A stretch of 64,000 bases of DNA from Brevundimonas bullata (GCF_014207965.1 NZ_JACHLM010000005.1:248001-312000), one strand, 5' to 3'. Shown: positions 9,099 through 18,554, counted from the stretch's first letter. Program-made: numbers and translations. The notes: a model not told the origin generated them from the sequence alone.

Positions 9099-9632
9099 TC
9101 ACGAGCCCTCCCCCTCGAGGGGGGAGGGTTGGGTGGGGGTGCTGGCAGGAGGTTGATTATTGGAGCGCGGGAGACGCGACTGCGCCTCTTGCGTCATTTC
9201 CAGATGCGGTGGGGTTACACCCCATCCCCCGACCCCTTCCCCCTCGAGGGGAAGGGGGGCTTTGAGGCGGATGGCCTGGGTGATTTCCGCGATGACGGCG
9301 TCGAGGTCGTGGGGGATGCGGCGGCTGTCGATCCTCAGAATCCCGTAGCCTTGGCTCGTCAGCCATTCGTCGCGTTTCAGATCACGCAGGGCGACGTCCA
9401 TGCGATTGTGGACGCCGCCGTCGACTTCGATCACCAGCCGGGCGCGCAGGCAGGCGAAGTCAACGACATAGGGGCCGATCGGGGCCTGACGCCGGATACG
9501 GATATTGAGCTTGCGTAGCCGCTCCCACAGCTTGGCCTCCGTCCAGGTCGGGACGGTGCGCTGGCGCCGGGCGCGCAGACGAACGCCCGGCTTGATCCGT
9601 TCATTCCTGTCGAACGGATCGATGGAGATCAT
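9099..9632 (-). CDS. DUF559 (Vsr/endonuclease-like fold) protein with repeat-encoded tail
   Basis: A 177-residue protein whose first 120 residues match the DUF559 family, a small domain of the restriction endonuclease-like superfamily: WTEAKLWERLRKLNIRIRRQAPIGPYVVDFACLRARLVIEVDGGVH, with probable metal ligands in the VVDFAC and EVDGG segments. Its ATG overlaps the astD stop (ATGA), so it is translationally coupled into the arginine operon although its function is unrelated. The last 55 residues (rich in PLPLEGEG and PSPLEGEG) are encoded by two palindromic repeats at 9106-9128 and 9233-9257, suggesting that repeat insertion extended the frame. Confidence 0.75.
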   Translation of the reverse strand: MISIDPFDRNERIKPGVRLRARRQRTVPTWTEAKLWERLRKLNIRIRRQAPIGPYVVDFACLRARLVIEVDGGVHNRMDVALRDLKRDEWLTSQGYGILRIDSRRIPHDLDAVIAEITQAIRLKAPLPLEGEGVGGWGVTPPHLEMTQEAQSRLPRSNNQPPASTPTQPSPLEGEGS

Positions 9633-11047
9633 CCCCGTAAGCCCTTGATCTCGCTTTCGATGTTCTTGACCGCGCCGGACTCGAAGCTGGCGACGGGGTA
9701 GGCGCAGTAGTCGGCGGCGTAGTAGGCGCTGGGGCGGTGGTTGCCGGAGGCGCCGAGGCCGCCAAAGGGCATGTCGCCCGCCGCCCCCGTGGTCGGGCGG
9801 TTGAAGTTCACCACGCCCGCGCGGATGCGGTTGATGAAGCGGTCCCAGTTCCTGGCGTCGTCGCTGACCAGACCGGCCGACAGGCCGTACTTGGTGGCGT
9901 TGGCGGCGGCGATGGCGGCGTCGAAGGTCGGGACGCGGATGACCTGCAGGAAGGGCGCAAACATCTCCTCGTCCTCGACCGCGACGCCGGTGACGTCGAT
10001 GATCGCGGGCTTGACGAAGGCGCCGGGCAGGTTGTCGACCGGACCCGAGGCGCGAATGACTCTGGCGCCCGCGTCGATGCGCTGTTGCAGGGCGGCCAGG
10101 GCGTTGCTGGCGGCCTTTTCCGAGATCAGCGGCCCGGCGTAGGGCTCGGGGTCGCTGTCCCAGGGGACGAAGTTCAGGCGGTCGGACAGGGCGGCGAGGG
10201 CCTCGACGATGGCGTCGCCCGCCGCGCCTTCGGGCAGGATCAGCCGCCGCGCGCAGGAGCAGCGCTGGCCGGTGGTGACGAAGGCGGACTGGACCACGAT
10301 GCCCGCGACCGCTTCGGCGTCGGCGGCGTCCCAGACGACCAGCGGATTGTTGCCGCCCAGCTCCAGCGCCAGGATGACGTGGGGATCGTCGGCGAACTTG
10401 CGCCGGAAGTGGGCGCCCGCTGCGCCGGAGCCGGTGAACATCAGGGCGTCGATCGGCTGGTCCAGCAGGGCGGCGCCGGTCTCGCGCCCGCCCTGGACCA
10501 TGTTGAACACGCCCATCGGCAGGTCGGCGGCGTCCAGGCATTCGGCCATCAGCTGGCCGGTCAGGGGCGTTTCCTCGGACGGCTTGAACACGACCGTGTC
10601 GCCCGCCAGCAGGGCCGGGACGATGTGGCCGTTGGGCAGGTGGCCGGGGAAGTTGAACGGGCCGAGCACCGCCGAGACGCCGTGCGGGCGGTGGCGCAGA
10701 GTGGCGCGACCGAAGGCGGTTTCGGTGTAGCGCTCGCCGGTGCGCTCGTCATAGGCGCGGATGGAGATGTCGACCTTGCCCGCCATCGAGGCCAGCTCGG
10801 TCTTGGTCTCCCACAGGGCCTTGCCGGTCTCGCGGCTGATGGCCTCGGCCATTTCGGGCGCGCGCTCTTTCAGGACGGCCTGATAGCGTTTCACCGCGTC
10901 GATGCGGTCCTGACGCGGGCGGTCGGCCCAGTCGGGGAAGGCGGCGCGGGCGGCCTCGACGGCGGCGCCGACCTGTTCCGTGGTGGCGGCTTCGCCTTCC
11001 CAGACGGTTTCGCCGGTGGCGGGGTTGGTGGAGGTGAAACGGGTCAT
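9629..11047 (-). CDS. astD: Succinylglutamate-semialdehyde dehydrogenase
   Basis: NAD-dependent aldehyde dehydrogenase oxidising N-succinylglutamate 5-semialdehyde in arginine catabolism. The 472-residue protein begins TSTNPATGETVWEGEAAT, has the nucleotide-binding segment VFKPSEETPLTGQLMAE, the general-base ELGGNNPLVVWD and the catalytic Cys in TTGQRCSCARR, all in AstD-type form. The ATG at 11047 is used; a much longer frame upstream overlaps astA and is a shadow. It lies 14 bases after astA, and its stop overlaps the DUF559 start by four bases. Confidence 0.95.
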   Translation of the reverse strand: MTRFTSTNPATGETVWEGEAATTEQVGAAVEAARAAFPDWADRPRQDRIDAVKRYQAVLKERAPEMAEAISRETGKALWETKTELASMAGKVDISIRAYDERTGERYTETAFGRATLRHRPHGVSAVLGPFNFPGHLPNGHIVPALLAGDTVVFKPSEETPLTGQLMAECLDAADLPMGVFNMVQGGRETGAALLDQPIDALMFTGSGAAGAHFRRKFADDPHVILALELGGNNPLVVWDAADAEAVAGIVVQSAFVTTGQRCSCARRLILPEGAAGDAIVEALAALSDRLNFVPWDSDPEPYAGPLISEKAASNALAALQQRIDAGARVIRASGPVDNLPGAFVKPAIIDVTGVAVEDEEMFAPFLQVIRVPTFDAAIAAANATKYGLSAGLVSDDARNWDRFINRIRAGVVNFNRPTTGAAGDMPFGGLGASGNHRPSAYYAADYCAYPVASFESGAVKNIESEIKGLRG

Positions 11048-11061
11048 GGCGGCTACTCGGT

Positions 11062-12069
11062 TCAGGATTTCACGCGGACGACAGCGCCGTCCTTGATCTT
11101 CAGGGCGGCGGCGACGTCGGGGGTCATGCGGGCCAGGTCGCCGTCGATCAGGACGCGGGCGCGGACGGCGCGGAAGGCCGAGACGCTGTCGGTCGAGACA
11201 AGGGAGGGCAGTTCGACCTCGACCGAGTTCTCGATGCGGGCGGTCAGGACGCGAGCGTCGCGGACGGTGCGGATGTTGTCGCGGCCGCAGGCCACGGTCG
11301 GGCCGGCGTCGAAGATGTCGACCAGACCGTTGGGGCGGAAGCCCTCGCTTTCCAGCAGGGCCATGGCGGGCACGCCCTGGGGGTGGACCTTGCCGATCAC
11401 GGCGCGGGCGGGTTCGGGCAGCAGGTCGATGTAGATGGGGTGGCGCGGGGCGAGGTCGAGGATGAACTGCTTGTCGGTCGAGCCGGTCATGCGGTCGGCG
11501 TCGTCGAAGTCCATCGGGAAGAACTTGTGCGCCACGTGGTCCCAGAATGGGCAGTAGCCGTCGGGGGTGAAGACGCCGCGCAGTTCGGCCAGGACGTTGT
11601 CGGCGAACAGATCGGGCTGGGCGCCGATCAGCATGTAGCGCGACTGGCTGAGCAGACGCCCGGCGCCCCCCTTGCGGCGGTCGGCCTTGAGGAACAGCGA
11701 GCCGACCTCGGTCCAGCCGGTGCATTCGTTGACCAGCACCAGGGTCTGGTGGTTCAGCTTCACGCCCAGCGAGGGCGACTGGACGGTGTTGTTGACCACG
11801 CGGAAGCTGAAGAAGGGCCGCTTCAGCCCCACCGTCGCCTTGACCGAGCCGATGCCGTCGATGTCGCCCGTGTCGCCGTCTTCCAGCATCAGGGTGTACC
11901 AGGCTTCTTCCGGCGCGATCCTGCCTTCGAAGCTGGCCTGGCTGAGTTCCAGGCGCTCGCTCAGGACGTCGGCGTCTTCGGGCAGGCTGGTGAAGCCGGG
12001 GCCGGACAGGATGGCCAGTTCAAGCAGGTGATGGAGGTCGGCCGGGCCGGCGGGGCGAACAACGAGCAT
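11062..12069 (-). CDS. astA: Arginine N-succinyltransferase
   Basis: First enzyme of the AST pathway, transferring succinyl from succinyl-CoA to the alpha-amino group of arginine. The 335-residue protein begins MLVVRPAGPADLHHLLELA and has the family segments GFTSLPEDADVLSERL, TGWTEVGSLFL and GKVHPQGVPAMALLESEGF, ending in a short arginine-transferase beta domain. It follows the M20 hydrolase with a 4-base gap and precedes astD by 14 bases, which supports one operon. Confidence 0.95.
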   Translation of the reverse strand: MLVVRPAGPADLHHLLELAILSGPGFTSLPEDADVLSERLELSQASFEGRIAPEEAWYTLMLEDGDTGDIDGIGSVKATVGLKRPFFSFRVVNNTVQSPSLGVKLNHQTLVLVNECTGWTEVGSLFLKADRRKGGAGRLLSQSRYMLIGAQPDLFADNVLAELRGVFTPDGYCPFWDHVAHKFFPMDFDDADRMTGSTDKQFILDLAPRHPIYIDLLPEPARAVIGKVHPQGVPAMALLESEGFRPNGLVDIFDAGPTVACGRDNIRTVRDARVLTARIENSVEVELPSLVSTDSVSAFRAVRARVLIDGDLARMTPDVAAALKIKDGAVVRVKS

Positions 12070-12073
12070 GCGG

Positions 12074-13324
12074 TTACATGGTCTCCAGTCGGAGCTGTTT
12101 CAGTTTCAACGCGTCAATCTCGCCCGAGGCGATCTTGCACAGGATCAGGGCGGACAGTTGCGCCCGTTCGACGAAGCTGGCGGGCCAGGCGAACTCCTGA
12201 TCCGAATGGATCTCGCCGCCGACGACGCCGAGGGTGTCGACGTTGGGCAGGCCCGCGGCGTGCAGGTTGTTGCCTTCGCAGACGCCGCCCGACGGTTTCC
12301 AGGCAATGGTCTGGCCCAGCAGTTCGCCCGCGTCGCGGACGGCATGGAACAGGGCGGTCTGCGATGCGTCCATCGGCTTGGGCGCGCGGGTCATGCCGCC
12401 GTGCAGGTCAAGCGTCAGACCGGGGAAGGGCGGCTCGGCGGCGATGGCGCGCACCGCGGCGTTGATCCAGTCTGAGGCCGCCTGATCCGGGACGCGGACG
12501 TTGAAGCGGACCACGGCGTTGTCAGCCACGACGTTCAGCGCCCCGCCGCCGGCGATCCTGGCCACATTGACGGTGACGCCCTCGCGCTGGCCGTTCAGGC
12601 CGTGCAGACGGGCGGCGATCATGGCCGCGCCCGCGACCGCATTGGCGCCTTCGTGGAAGGCGCGGCCCGCGTGGGCGGCCTTGCCGGTGACGATCAGGTG
12701 GAAGTTGCCGCTGCCCTTGCGTTCGCCGGCGAGCGTGCCGTCCGACAGGGCCGGTTCATAGGTCAGGCCGACGTGGCCGCGCGCGCCGAGTTGGGCCAGC
12801 AGGGGCGCCGAGGCGGGCGAGCCGATCTCTTCGTCGGGGCTCAGCAGCACGGTCCATCCGACGCGGGCCTTGTCCGGGTGGGTTTCGAAGGCCTCCAGCG
12901 CGGCCAGCATGACGCTGATGCCGCCCTTCATGTCGGCCACGCCGGGGCCGTTCAGGGCGCCGTCGGGGCGGGTCACGACGGTCTGGAAATCGCTGTCGGC
13001 GGGAAAGACGGTGTCGTAGTGGCCGGTCAGGACGACCTGGATCGGGGCCTCGGGTCGGGCGGTGATGGTCAGGCAGTCGGCGTAGCTTTCGGGGATCACA
13101 GCGCCGCTGTCGGCCACGGTGGTCGATCCTTGCGTCGGCACGCGTACGATCTCGGCGGGCAGGCGGCGGGCCTCGGCCTCCAGCACGTCCAGCATCCGCG
13201 CCAGACCGGCGGCGTGGCGACTGCCGGAGTTGATATTGGCCCAGTCGATGGTCCGCGCGACGATCACGTCGCCCTGGGCCGCGACGTGGTCGAGAACGGC
13301 CTGGTCGTGGGGTTCGATCCGCAT
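12074..13324 (-). CDS. M20 family metallohydrolase of the arginine operon
   Basis: A 416-residue zinc-dependent M20 peptidase/deacylase. Metal ligands are seen as VVLTGHYDTVFP (His and Asp), GPGVADMKGG (bridging Asp) and LLSPDEEIGSP (Glu-Glu). A dimerisation domain lies between about residues 190 and 300. The family includes acetylornithine deacetylase, succinyl-diaminopimelate desuccinylase and carboxypeptidase G2. Position as first gene of the ast operon suggests it removes the succinyl group from succinylglutamate or a related acyl amino acid, replacing AstE; this is inference, since no astE or astC is present here. Confidence 0.85.
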   Translation of the reverse strand: MRIEPHDQAVLDHVAAQGDVIVARTIDWANINSGSRHAAGLARMLDVLEAEARRLPAEIVRVPTQGSTTVADSGAVIPESYADCLTITARPEAPIQVVLTGHYDTVFPADSDFQTVVTRPDGALNGPGVADMKGGISVMLAALEAFETHPDKARVGWTVLLSPDEEIGSPASAPLLAQLGARGHVGLTYEPALSDGTLAGERKGSGNFHLIVTGKAAHAGRAFHEGANAVAGAAMIAARLHGLNGQREGVTVNVARIAGGGALNVVADNAVVRFNVRVPDQAASDWINAAVRAIAAEPPFPGLTLDLHGGMTRAPKPMDASQTALFHAVRDAGELLGQTIAWKPSGGVCEGNNLHAAGLPNVDTLGVVGGEIHSDQEFAWPASFVERAQLSALILCKIASGEIDALKLKQLRLETM

Positions 13325-13441
13325 AACGGCGACCCTAGACGGGGCGGGGGCAAAGGTGAAGGCGAGGCGGTTTCTCGCTCACGGCCTTGGGAAAACGGGT
13401 ACGCGCGGGATAGGTTTGCCGCCGCAGTCGAGGAGTCGCGC

Positions 13442-13900
13442 ATGAACCGTCGTTTCAGCTTCCCCAACCCGTTCGGTCCCGTCGATTCGGGAACGACGGC
13501 GGCGGCCATGGCGCGCCTCAGCGCCGTGGCCTTCTGGTTGTGGGCGGCGACGGGTCTGATGCAGGCGGGGCTGGTCTGGTACGCCTCGGACGCCGCCTAC
13601 GCCGAGTTCCGCGGCGCGACGACGGGGTTCGCCGTCTTCTTCGCCCTGATCGCCACCGGTCTGGGCTGGGCGCAGTGGCGTCGGCCCAACCGCATCCTGC
13701 CGGTCTTCGGCCTGGCCTGGGCGCTCTATGAGTTAAGCGCGTTCGGCGTCAGTCTGCTGGTCGGCGCGCCGCTGGGGGCAGCGGGCGTTCCGGCCTGGGG
13801 CGCGGTGATCGCGGCCACGACCATGCTGGTCTGCCTGATCCTGCATGTCGGCGGGCTGCGCGGCGCGGCGGTGCTGGCGCGGGGGGATCTCAAGGCCTAG
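13442..13900 (+). CDS. Small integral membrane protein, unknown function
   Basis: A 152-residue hydrophobic protein with four predicted membrane segments: LSAVAFWLWAATGLMQAGLVW, TGFAVFFALIATGLGWAQW, ILPVFGLAWALYELSAFGVS and VIAATTMLVCLILHVGG (around residues 25-45, 60-78, 85-105 and 122-138). No catalytic motif is seen and I do not recognise the family. The ATG at 13442 follows GAGGAGTCGCGC at a normal distance. It is divergent from the arginine operon and lies 27 bases upstream of arsC, so it may be co-transcribed with arsC. Confidence 0.7.
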   Translation: MNRRFSFPNPFGPVDSGTTAAAMARLSAVAFWLWAATGLMQAGLVWYASDAAYAEFRGATTGFAVFFALIATGLGWAQWRRPNRILPVFGLAWALYELSAFGVSLLVGAPLGAAGVPAWGAVIAATTMLVCLILHVGGLRGAAVLARGDLKA

Positions 13901-13927
13901 GTGAGGGCTTCAGACAGGAGCTTCGCC

Positions 13928-14269
13928 ATGACCGTCACGATCTTCCACAACCCGAAATGCTCGACCTCGCGCAAGGCGCTGGAGTTGCTGCAGGAGAAGG
14001 GCGTTCAGCCGGTGGTGGTCGAGTATCTGAAGACCGGCTGGGACGCGGCGACCTTGGACCGGCTGGCCGAGCAGACGGGCGTGGGCCTCTCGGGGATGCT
14101 GCGCAAGCGTGAGGCGAAGACGAGCGAACTGCTGGAGAGCGGCGCATCGGACGACGTGATCCGCACCGCCATGATCGCCGAGCCGGTGCTGGTGGAGCGG
14201 CCCATCGTCCAGACGCCCAAGGGCGCCCGCATCGGACGCCCCGTCGAGACCATTCTGGAAGTTTTGTAG
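13928..14269 (+). CDS. arsC: ArsC-family reductase (glutaredoxin-type arsenate reductase)
   Basis: A 113-residue thioredoxin-fold protein with the ArsC signature TIFHNPKCSTSRKALELLQ, where the Cys is the arsenate-attacking thiol, and the later Arg-containing ERPIVQTPKGARIGRP that forms the oxyanion site. Members reduce arsenate to arsenite with glutaredoxin. The ATG at 13928 follows ACAGGAG; an upstream frame extension is not conserved. No arsR or arsenite pump is adjacent, so a role in general arsenate tolerance or as a Spx/YffB-like relative is possible. Confidence 0.88.
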   Translation: MTVTIFHNPKCSTSRKALELLQEKGVQPVVVEYLKTGWDAATLDRLAEQTGVGLSGMLRKREAKTSELLESGASDDVIRTAMIAEPVLVERPIVQTPKGARIGRPVETILEVL

Positions 14270-14284
14270 GCAGCAAGTCTGGCG

Positions 14285-14307
14285 CCTTCTCCCCCAAGGG
14301 GAGAAGG
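14285..14307. repeat. Palindromic repeat, identical to the copy at 7731-7753
   Basis: A perfect hairpin with arms CCTTCTCCCC and GGGGAGAAGG between the convergent arsC and tamB genes. It matches the copy upstream of the astB 3' end base for base over 23 positions. It probably terminates arsC transcription and belongs to the dispersed intergenic repeat family of this genome. Confidence 0.75.
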
Positions 14308-14318
14308 GAAAGCCCAAG

Positions 14319-17300
14319 CTAGCGGCTGCGGTTGCGGCGCCGATCAAGTGGCGCGCCGCCGCCGGGGCGGTCGCTTTCGCGGCGCCAGCGGACCGAGATG
14401 CTGGCGTCGCCTTCGCCGCCGAACTTGGAGCTGACGGCCAGGTTGCGGCGCACCTGCCACTCGACATTGACCGCCGCCCCGCCTTCGCCGCCGCCGATGA
14501 TCTCCAGATAGACGTCGTCGGTGATGTAGCGACCGCCAGCGATGGTCAGGCTGGAAGCCTCGCCGCCGAAGGACAGGCGGTCCAGACCCGCCAACTGGCG
14601 CAGGTTGCCGATGACGTCGAACCCGCCGCCGCCCGCCAGAGAGGCCACGGCCGAGGCCAGTTGCGCGGCTTCGAACCCTGACAGCTGCGAGGCCGAACGC
14701 CCGAACAGGACCTGAGACAGAATTTCATCCTGAGGCAGGGAGGGGGTCGAGGTCAGCTCGATCTTGGGCTGGGCCGCCGTGCCGGTGACCTTGATGGTCG
14801 CGGTCAGGGCCGGGTCTTCGCGCACCGCCGCCAGGTTCAGGCGGATGCGCGCGGGGTCGGTGGACAGGATGACCGAGCCGCTGTCGTCGAAGACGAACCG
14901 CTTGCCCGCGAACTCGTAGTCGCCGCGCACGACGTTTGCGGTGCCGGTCAGCACCGGGCGGGTGATGGTGCCGCGCACGCGGGCGTTGGCCGTCAGTTCG
15001 ACGTTCAGGCCGCGCCCGCGCACGTGGATTTCGCGTCCGGTCAGGTTCAGGTTCAGGCCGATCTGCGGGCCGCGTCCCTTGGTCTCGACCTCGACCGGAT
15101 CGCCGCCGGGGCGGTTGATCTCGACCACGTCCATCTTCACCACGCCGTTCGAGCCGGGCAGGTTGGGCGAGATGTTGGCCTCGTCGATGTTCAGGTCGCC
15201 GCTGAGCTGGATATTGCCGTCCGCGCCGCGCACGGCGGTCAGGACCCCGTTGGCGCGGGCCTCGGCGATGTCGTTGTCGATGACGCGGAAGCGCGTCAGC
15301 TCCAGCCGCAGCGTCGAGCCGGAGCCCTGACGCAGGCCCAGATTGCCGTTGCCGGTCACCGTGCCCTTGACGCCGTCGGCGGCTTCAAAGCGTTCGATCA
15401 CAGCCTGACTGTCGTCGAAGCGGCTGGCGAGCGTGACGCTTTCGAGGCGCAGACCAGTGATGCTGTCGCGGAAGGTTCCCTGGGTCAGATCCAGGCGCCC
15501 ATTCAGGCGCGGCTCGTTCAGCGTGCCGGCCAGGGTGGCGCGGGCCGCGATCTGACCCGACAGGGACTGGGCGCCGCCGAGGAAGAGGTCCCAGATGGGC
15601 TGGATCTGGCCGTTGATGGCGATCTGGCCGGACATGTTCCGGGTGCGGGCGATGGCCAGCCGCAAGGGCGCGGCCGATGCCTCGACCGGCAGGGACACAT
15701 CGGCGGACGCTTGCACCGCCGTACTGTCCTGGGCCTGGGCCTTCAGACGCAGGATGTTGTCGGTCAGTTCGGCGTTCAGCGTGCCGTCCACGGCCAGACC
15801 GCGCGGCGCGTCGATGCTGCGAAGCTGCTTGAGGTCGACATTGGCCGAACCGTTGAGGGTCTCACCCGAGCCTTGCAGCGAGACACGGCCAGTGATCTGG
15901 CCGCGCAGGTCGGGGGCCAGAGAGCCCAGTTCGATATTGGTCAACTCGGCCTGGATGGCGCTGCCGGCCTTGTCTTGGCGCAGTTCGCCGGTCAGGACGC
16001 CGCCCCCGAGGCCCAGATCGACCCGCACGACGCGGCCGTCGCCGTTCAGGGCGATGACGGCGGGGGCGCGGGTGGTGAAGGCGACCTCGCGCACGCGACC
16101 GCCGCCGCGCAGGGTGACGCTCTGCGCGGGGCCCTGACGGGAATACTCGCCCGTGCCGTTGAACTGGACCGGAGTGGCGCCGCCCACGTCCGCCGACAGG
16201 GTGAAGGGCAGGCGTTCCAGCGTGCCCTGGCCCTTGAGCGACAGGCTGCGGACGACCCAGGTCGATCCCGCCAGGCGGACGTTGCGGCCGGTGACGTCGA
16301 GAACGGCGCTCTGGTCGCCGCCGCCGTCGGTCAGGCGCACCCGGCCATTGGCCTCGCCCGAGGCCAGGAAGGCGCCCTGACGCGCGGTGAAGGTCAGGTC
16401 GGCGCTGGAGGGGTAGTTGTTGGACAGGGCGATGGCCCCCTGGGCCGTCACGCCGCCCGCGTTGACGTCCACCTCGGTCAACCGAAGGCTCTTGCCGCCG
16501 AGGAAGAAGTTCCCTGAGGCGCGGGCCGGGCCGTAGTTGGAGCCGGAGTTCAGCACGATCCGCCCGTCCGAGGCGTCGGCGCCCTTGCGGAAGCTGAGGA
16601 TCAGGTCGGCGTTGGTCAGGACCAGACCGCTGGCCGACACCTTGTCGAAGGCGGCGCGCAGGTCGGCGCGCGGCTGGGCCAGGGTGCCGGTCAGGGCGCC
16701 GTCGCCGCTCATGGCGCCGTCGATGGCCACGGGGCCGACGCCGAAGGGGCCGCGCGCGTCCCAGTTCAGGGCCAGACGCATCTTGCCCCCCTCGATCAGG
16801 CCCTTGGCCCCCATGCGCCCTGCGGCGCCGGTCAGTTCGCTGCTGTTGATGGACAGGACCCCGCTGCGCCACGATCCGGCGGCCTTGAGGCGGGGGGTCT
16901 GGCCCAGCAGGCGGTCCAGTTCGTCCATGCCGACGCTCATGCGTGAGCCGCGCCCGTCGAAGCTGAGCACCCAGGGCGTCTTGCCGCGCGCCTTGCTGGC
17001 CTGGATGGGGCCGCTGAACGAACCCTTGGCGCCGGGACGGATGCGCGAGATGTCGGTGATGTCGGCGTTGCCGCGGAAGCTGAGGCCCCCGGTCAGGTTG
17101 CGTCCGCCCGATCCGGTCAGGGTCAGGGCCTGACCGCGCCCGTCGATCTTCTTCAGCAGATAGGCGCCGTCGGTGGTGCGCGTGCCTTCCAGCTGCACGC
17201 GCGGCGTCGATCCCAGCAGGGCGCCGATGATGCCGGCGGTCGAGCCGCCGACCGCGCGGGCGTCGGCGGTGATATCGAACTGGCCCTTGTTCACGGCGAT

Positions 17301-18554
17301 GTTGAGCGGGCCGGAGATGCGGGCGGCGCGATAGCTGGCCAGGTCGGCGTCCTGAAGACTAGCGGAGCCCTGCAGGGTCCAGATCTGGGCGTCGCCCTTG
17401 AACACGCCGGTATAGGTGGCGCCCTCGGCCAGCTTGAACCCGACCAGTCGGTTGAGCGAGGGGGTGGTGATCTCTAGGCGGACGCCGTCAGGGGCGGTGC
17501 GGTCCTTGAGTCGGATCAGGCCCTGGGCGCTGGACTGGATGTTTTCGGCGTTCAGGGTCCAGGCCACGCCCTGGAAGCCCTCGCGGGTCTTGTCCGGCGT
17601 GGTGGCGAAGCCGAAGCGGGCGGTGCGGCCAATGCGTTCGACGAAGGGCGCCAGCAGGTCGGAGCCCGAGAAGTCGGCATAGCCGCCGATGCGCGCGCCG
17701 TCCTTGCCGTAGCGGCCCTTGACCGAAAGGGGGGTGAAGTCGCCGGTCTTGACCTCGACGTTGACGATCTCGCCGTTGACCACGGCGACGGCCGAGAAGG
17801 GCTTGTCTGGCGAATAGCCCAAGGCCCCGGCGATGGGGCCGCCCTGGGCTTCATTGGCGCGCAGGTTGACACGCAGGTCCTCGGGCTTCTTGCCGATGAC
17901 GGCCTTGACCAGCAGATGGTCGCCCTTGCGGTTCAGGCTGAAGGCGTTGACGTTGACCTTCTTGTCGCCCTTGCGCGGGATCTCGGCGTCGCCGGCCAGC
18001 GACCAGCGGCCGTATTCCTTGGAGAAGTCCTCCATCAGCTCGACGTTGGCGCTGAACTTGTCGATGTCGACGGAGATGGCCTGGGGGCCGCCGGGCTCGG
18101 TGCGGGGCTCCAGCAGAGGGCGGCGGATGACGCGGATCTTATCTGCGCTGATCTCGGTCGCATGGAAGCGGCGCATCAGCAGGGGCCAGTAGGACCAGTC
18201 GACGTGGACGTTGGTGGCCTCAAGCCAGACGCCGTTGGCGTCCGTCACGGTCACTCGGCCCAGGATGAAGTCGTCGAACAGGTCGCCCTTCAGGCCCTCG
18301 ACATTGATGCGGCCGTAGCGGCTGATCTTCTTGCCGGAGACGAAGCTGGTGATCAGGTCGCGGCCGGAATCCGAGACGAGGTACATGCGGCCGCCGATGG
18401 CGGCGACGATGGCCAGGGCGACAAGGGCGGCGACCACGATGCCGGAGACCAAGGCGATCAGTTGCAGACGCGTGCGCTTGCGCTTTTCCGCTTGCGCCGG
18501 TGTGTCGGCGGCGGTTTCCGCTTCGGGTTCGTGAGGCGGAGGGGTGTCGGTCAA
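14319..18554 (-). CDS. tamB: TamB, inner-membrane component of the translocation and assembly module
   Basis: A 1411-residue AsmA-like protein that bridges inner and outer membranes and works with TamA in outer-membrane protein insertion and probably phospholipid transport. There is a single N-terminal membrane segment (LIALVSGIVVAALVALAIVAAIG, about residues 32-54), a very long beta-rich middle made of repeating short strands, and the conserved DUF490 C terminus (about residues 1080-1400: VVRGDYEFAGKRFVFDDSG, LPQDEILSQVLFGRSASQLSG). The start is a TTG that overlaps the tamA stop as TTGA, which means translational coupling. Length and order tamA-tamB are normal. Confidence 0.95.
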   Translation of the reverse strand: MTDTPPPHEPEAETAADTPAQAEKRKRTRLQLIALVSGIVVAALVALAIVAAIGGRMYLVSDSGRDLITSFVSGKKISRYGRINVEGLKGDLFDDFILGRVTVTDANGVWLEATNVHVDWSYWPLLMRRFHATEISADKIRVIRRPLLEPRTEPGGPQAISVDIDKFSANVELMEDFSKEYGRWSLAGDAEIPRKGDKKVNVNAFSLNRKGDHLLVKAVIGKKPEDLRVNLRANEAQGGPIAGALGYSPDKPFSAVAVVNGEIVNVEVKTGDFTPLSVKGRYGKDGARIGGYADFSGSDLLAPFVERIGRTARFGFATTPDKTREGFQGVAWTLNAENIQSSAQGLIRLKDRTAPDGVRLEITTPSLNRLVGFKLAEGATYTGVFKGDAQIWTLQGSASLQDADLASYRAARISGPLNIAVNKGQFDITADARAVGGSTAGIIGALLGSTPRVQLEGTRTTDGAYLLKKIDGRGQALTLTGSGGRNLTGGLSFRGNADITDISRIRPGAKGSFSGPIQASKARGKTPWVLSFDGRGSRMSVGMDELDRLLGQTPRLKAAGSWRSGVLSINSSELTGAAGRMGAKGLIEGGKMRLALNWDARGPFGVGPVAIDGAMSGDGALTGTLAQPRADLRAAFDKVSASGLVLTNADLILSFRKGADASDGRIVLNSGSNYGPARASGNFFLGGKSLRLTEVDVNAGGVTAQGAIALSNNYPSSADLTFTARQGAFLASGEANGRVRLTDGGGDQSAVLDVTGRNVRLAGSTWVVRSLSLKGQGTLERLPFTLSADVGGATPVQFNGTGEYSRQGPAQSVTLRGGGRVREVAFTTRAPAVIALNGDGRVVRVDLGLGGGVLTGELRQDKAGSAIQAELTNIELGSLAPDLRGQITGRVSLQGSGETLNGSANVDLKQLRSIDAPRGLAVDGTLNAELTDNILRLKAQAQDSTAVQASADVSLPVEASAAPLRLAIARTRNMSGQIAINGQIQPIWDLFLGGAQSLSGQIAARATLAGTLNEPRLNGRLDLTQGTFRDSITGLRLESVTLASRFDDSQAVIERFEAADGVKGTVTGNGNLGLRQGSGSTLRLELTRFRVIDNDIAEARANGVLTAVRGADGNIQLSGDLNIDEANISPNLPGSNGVVKMDVVEINRPGGDPVEVETKGRGPQIGLNLNLTGREIHVRGRGLNVELTANARVRGTITRPVLTGTANVVRGDYEFAGKRFVFDDSGSVILSTDPARIRLNLAAVREDPALTATIKVTGTAAQPKIELTSTPSLPQDEILSQVLFGRSASQLSGFEAAQLASAVASLAGGGGFDVIGNLRQLAGLDRLSFGGEASSLTIAGGRYITDDVYLEIIGGGEGGAAVNVEWQVRRNLAVSSKFGGEGDASISVRWRRESDRPGGGAPLDRRRNRSR

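Noticed and set aside
9737..11434. 565-codon plus-strand frame opposite astD and astA
   Set aside because: Gly/Asp/Val-rich composition typical of an antisense shadow; astD catalytic motifs are on the other strand.
12602..13900. 432-codon frame ending in the membrane-protein gene
   Set aside because: Only the last 152 codons are convincing; the rest is antisense to the M20 hydrolase, and a good ribosome site marks the ATG at 13442.
15024..16517. 497-codon plus-strand frame opposite tamB
   Set aside because: Same antisense shadow effect; TamB has the domain evidence.
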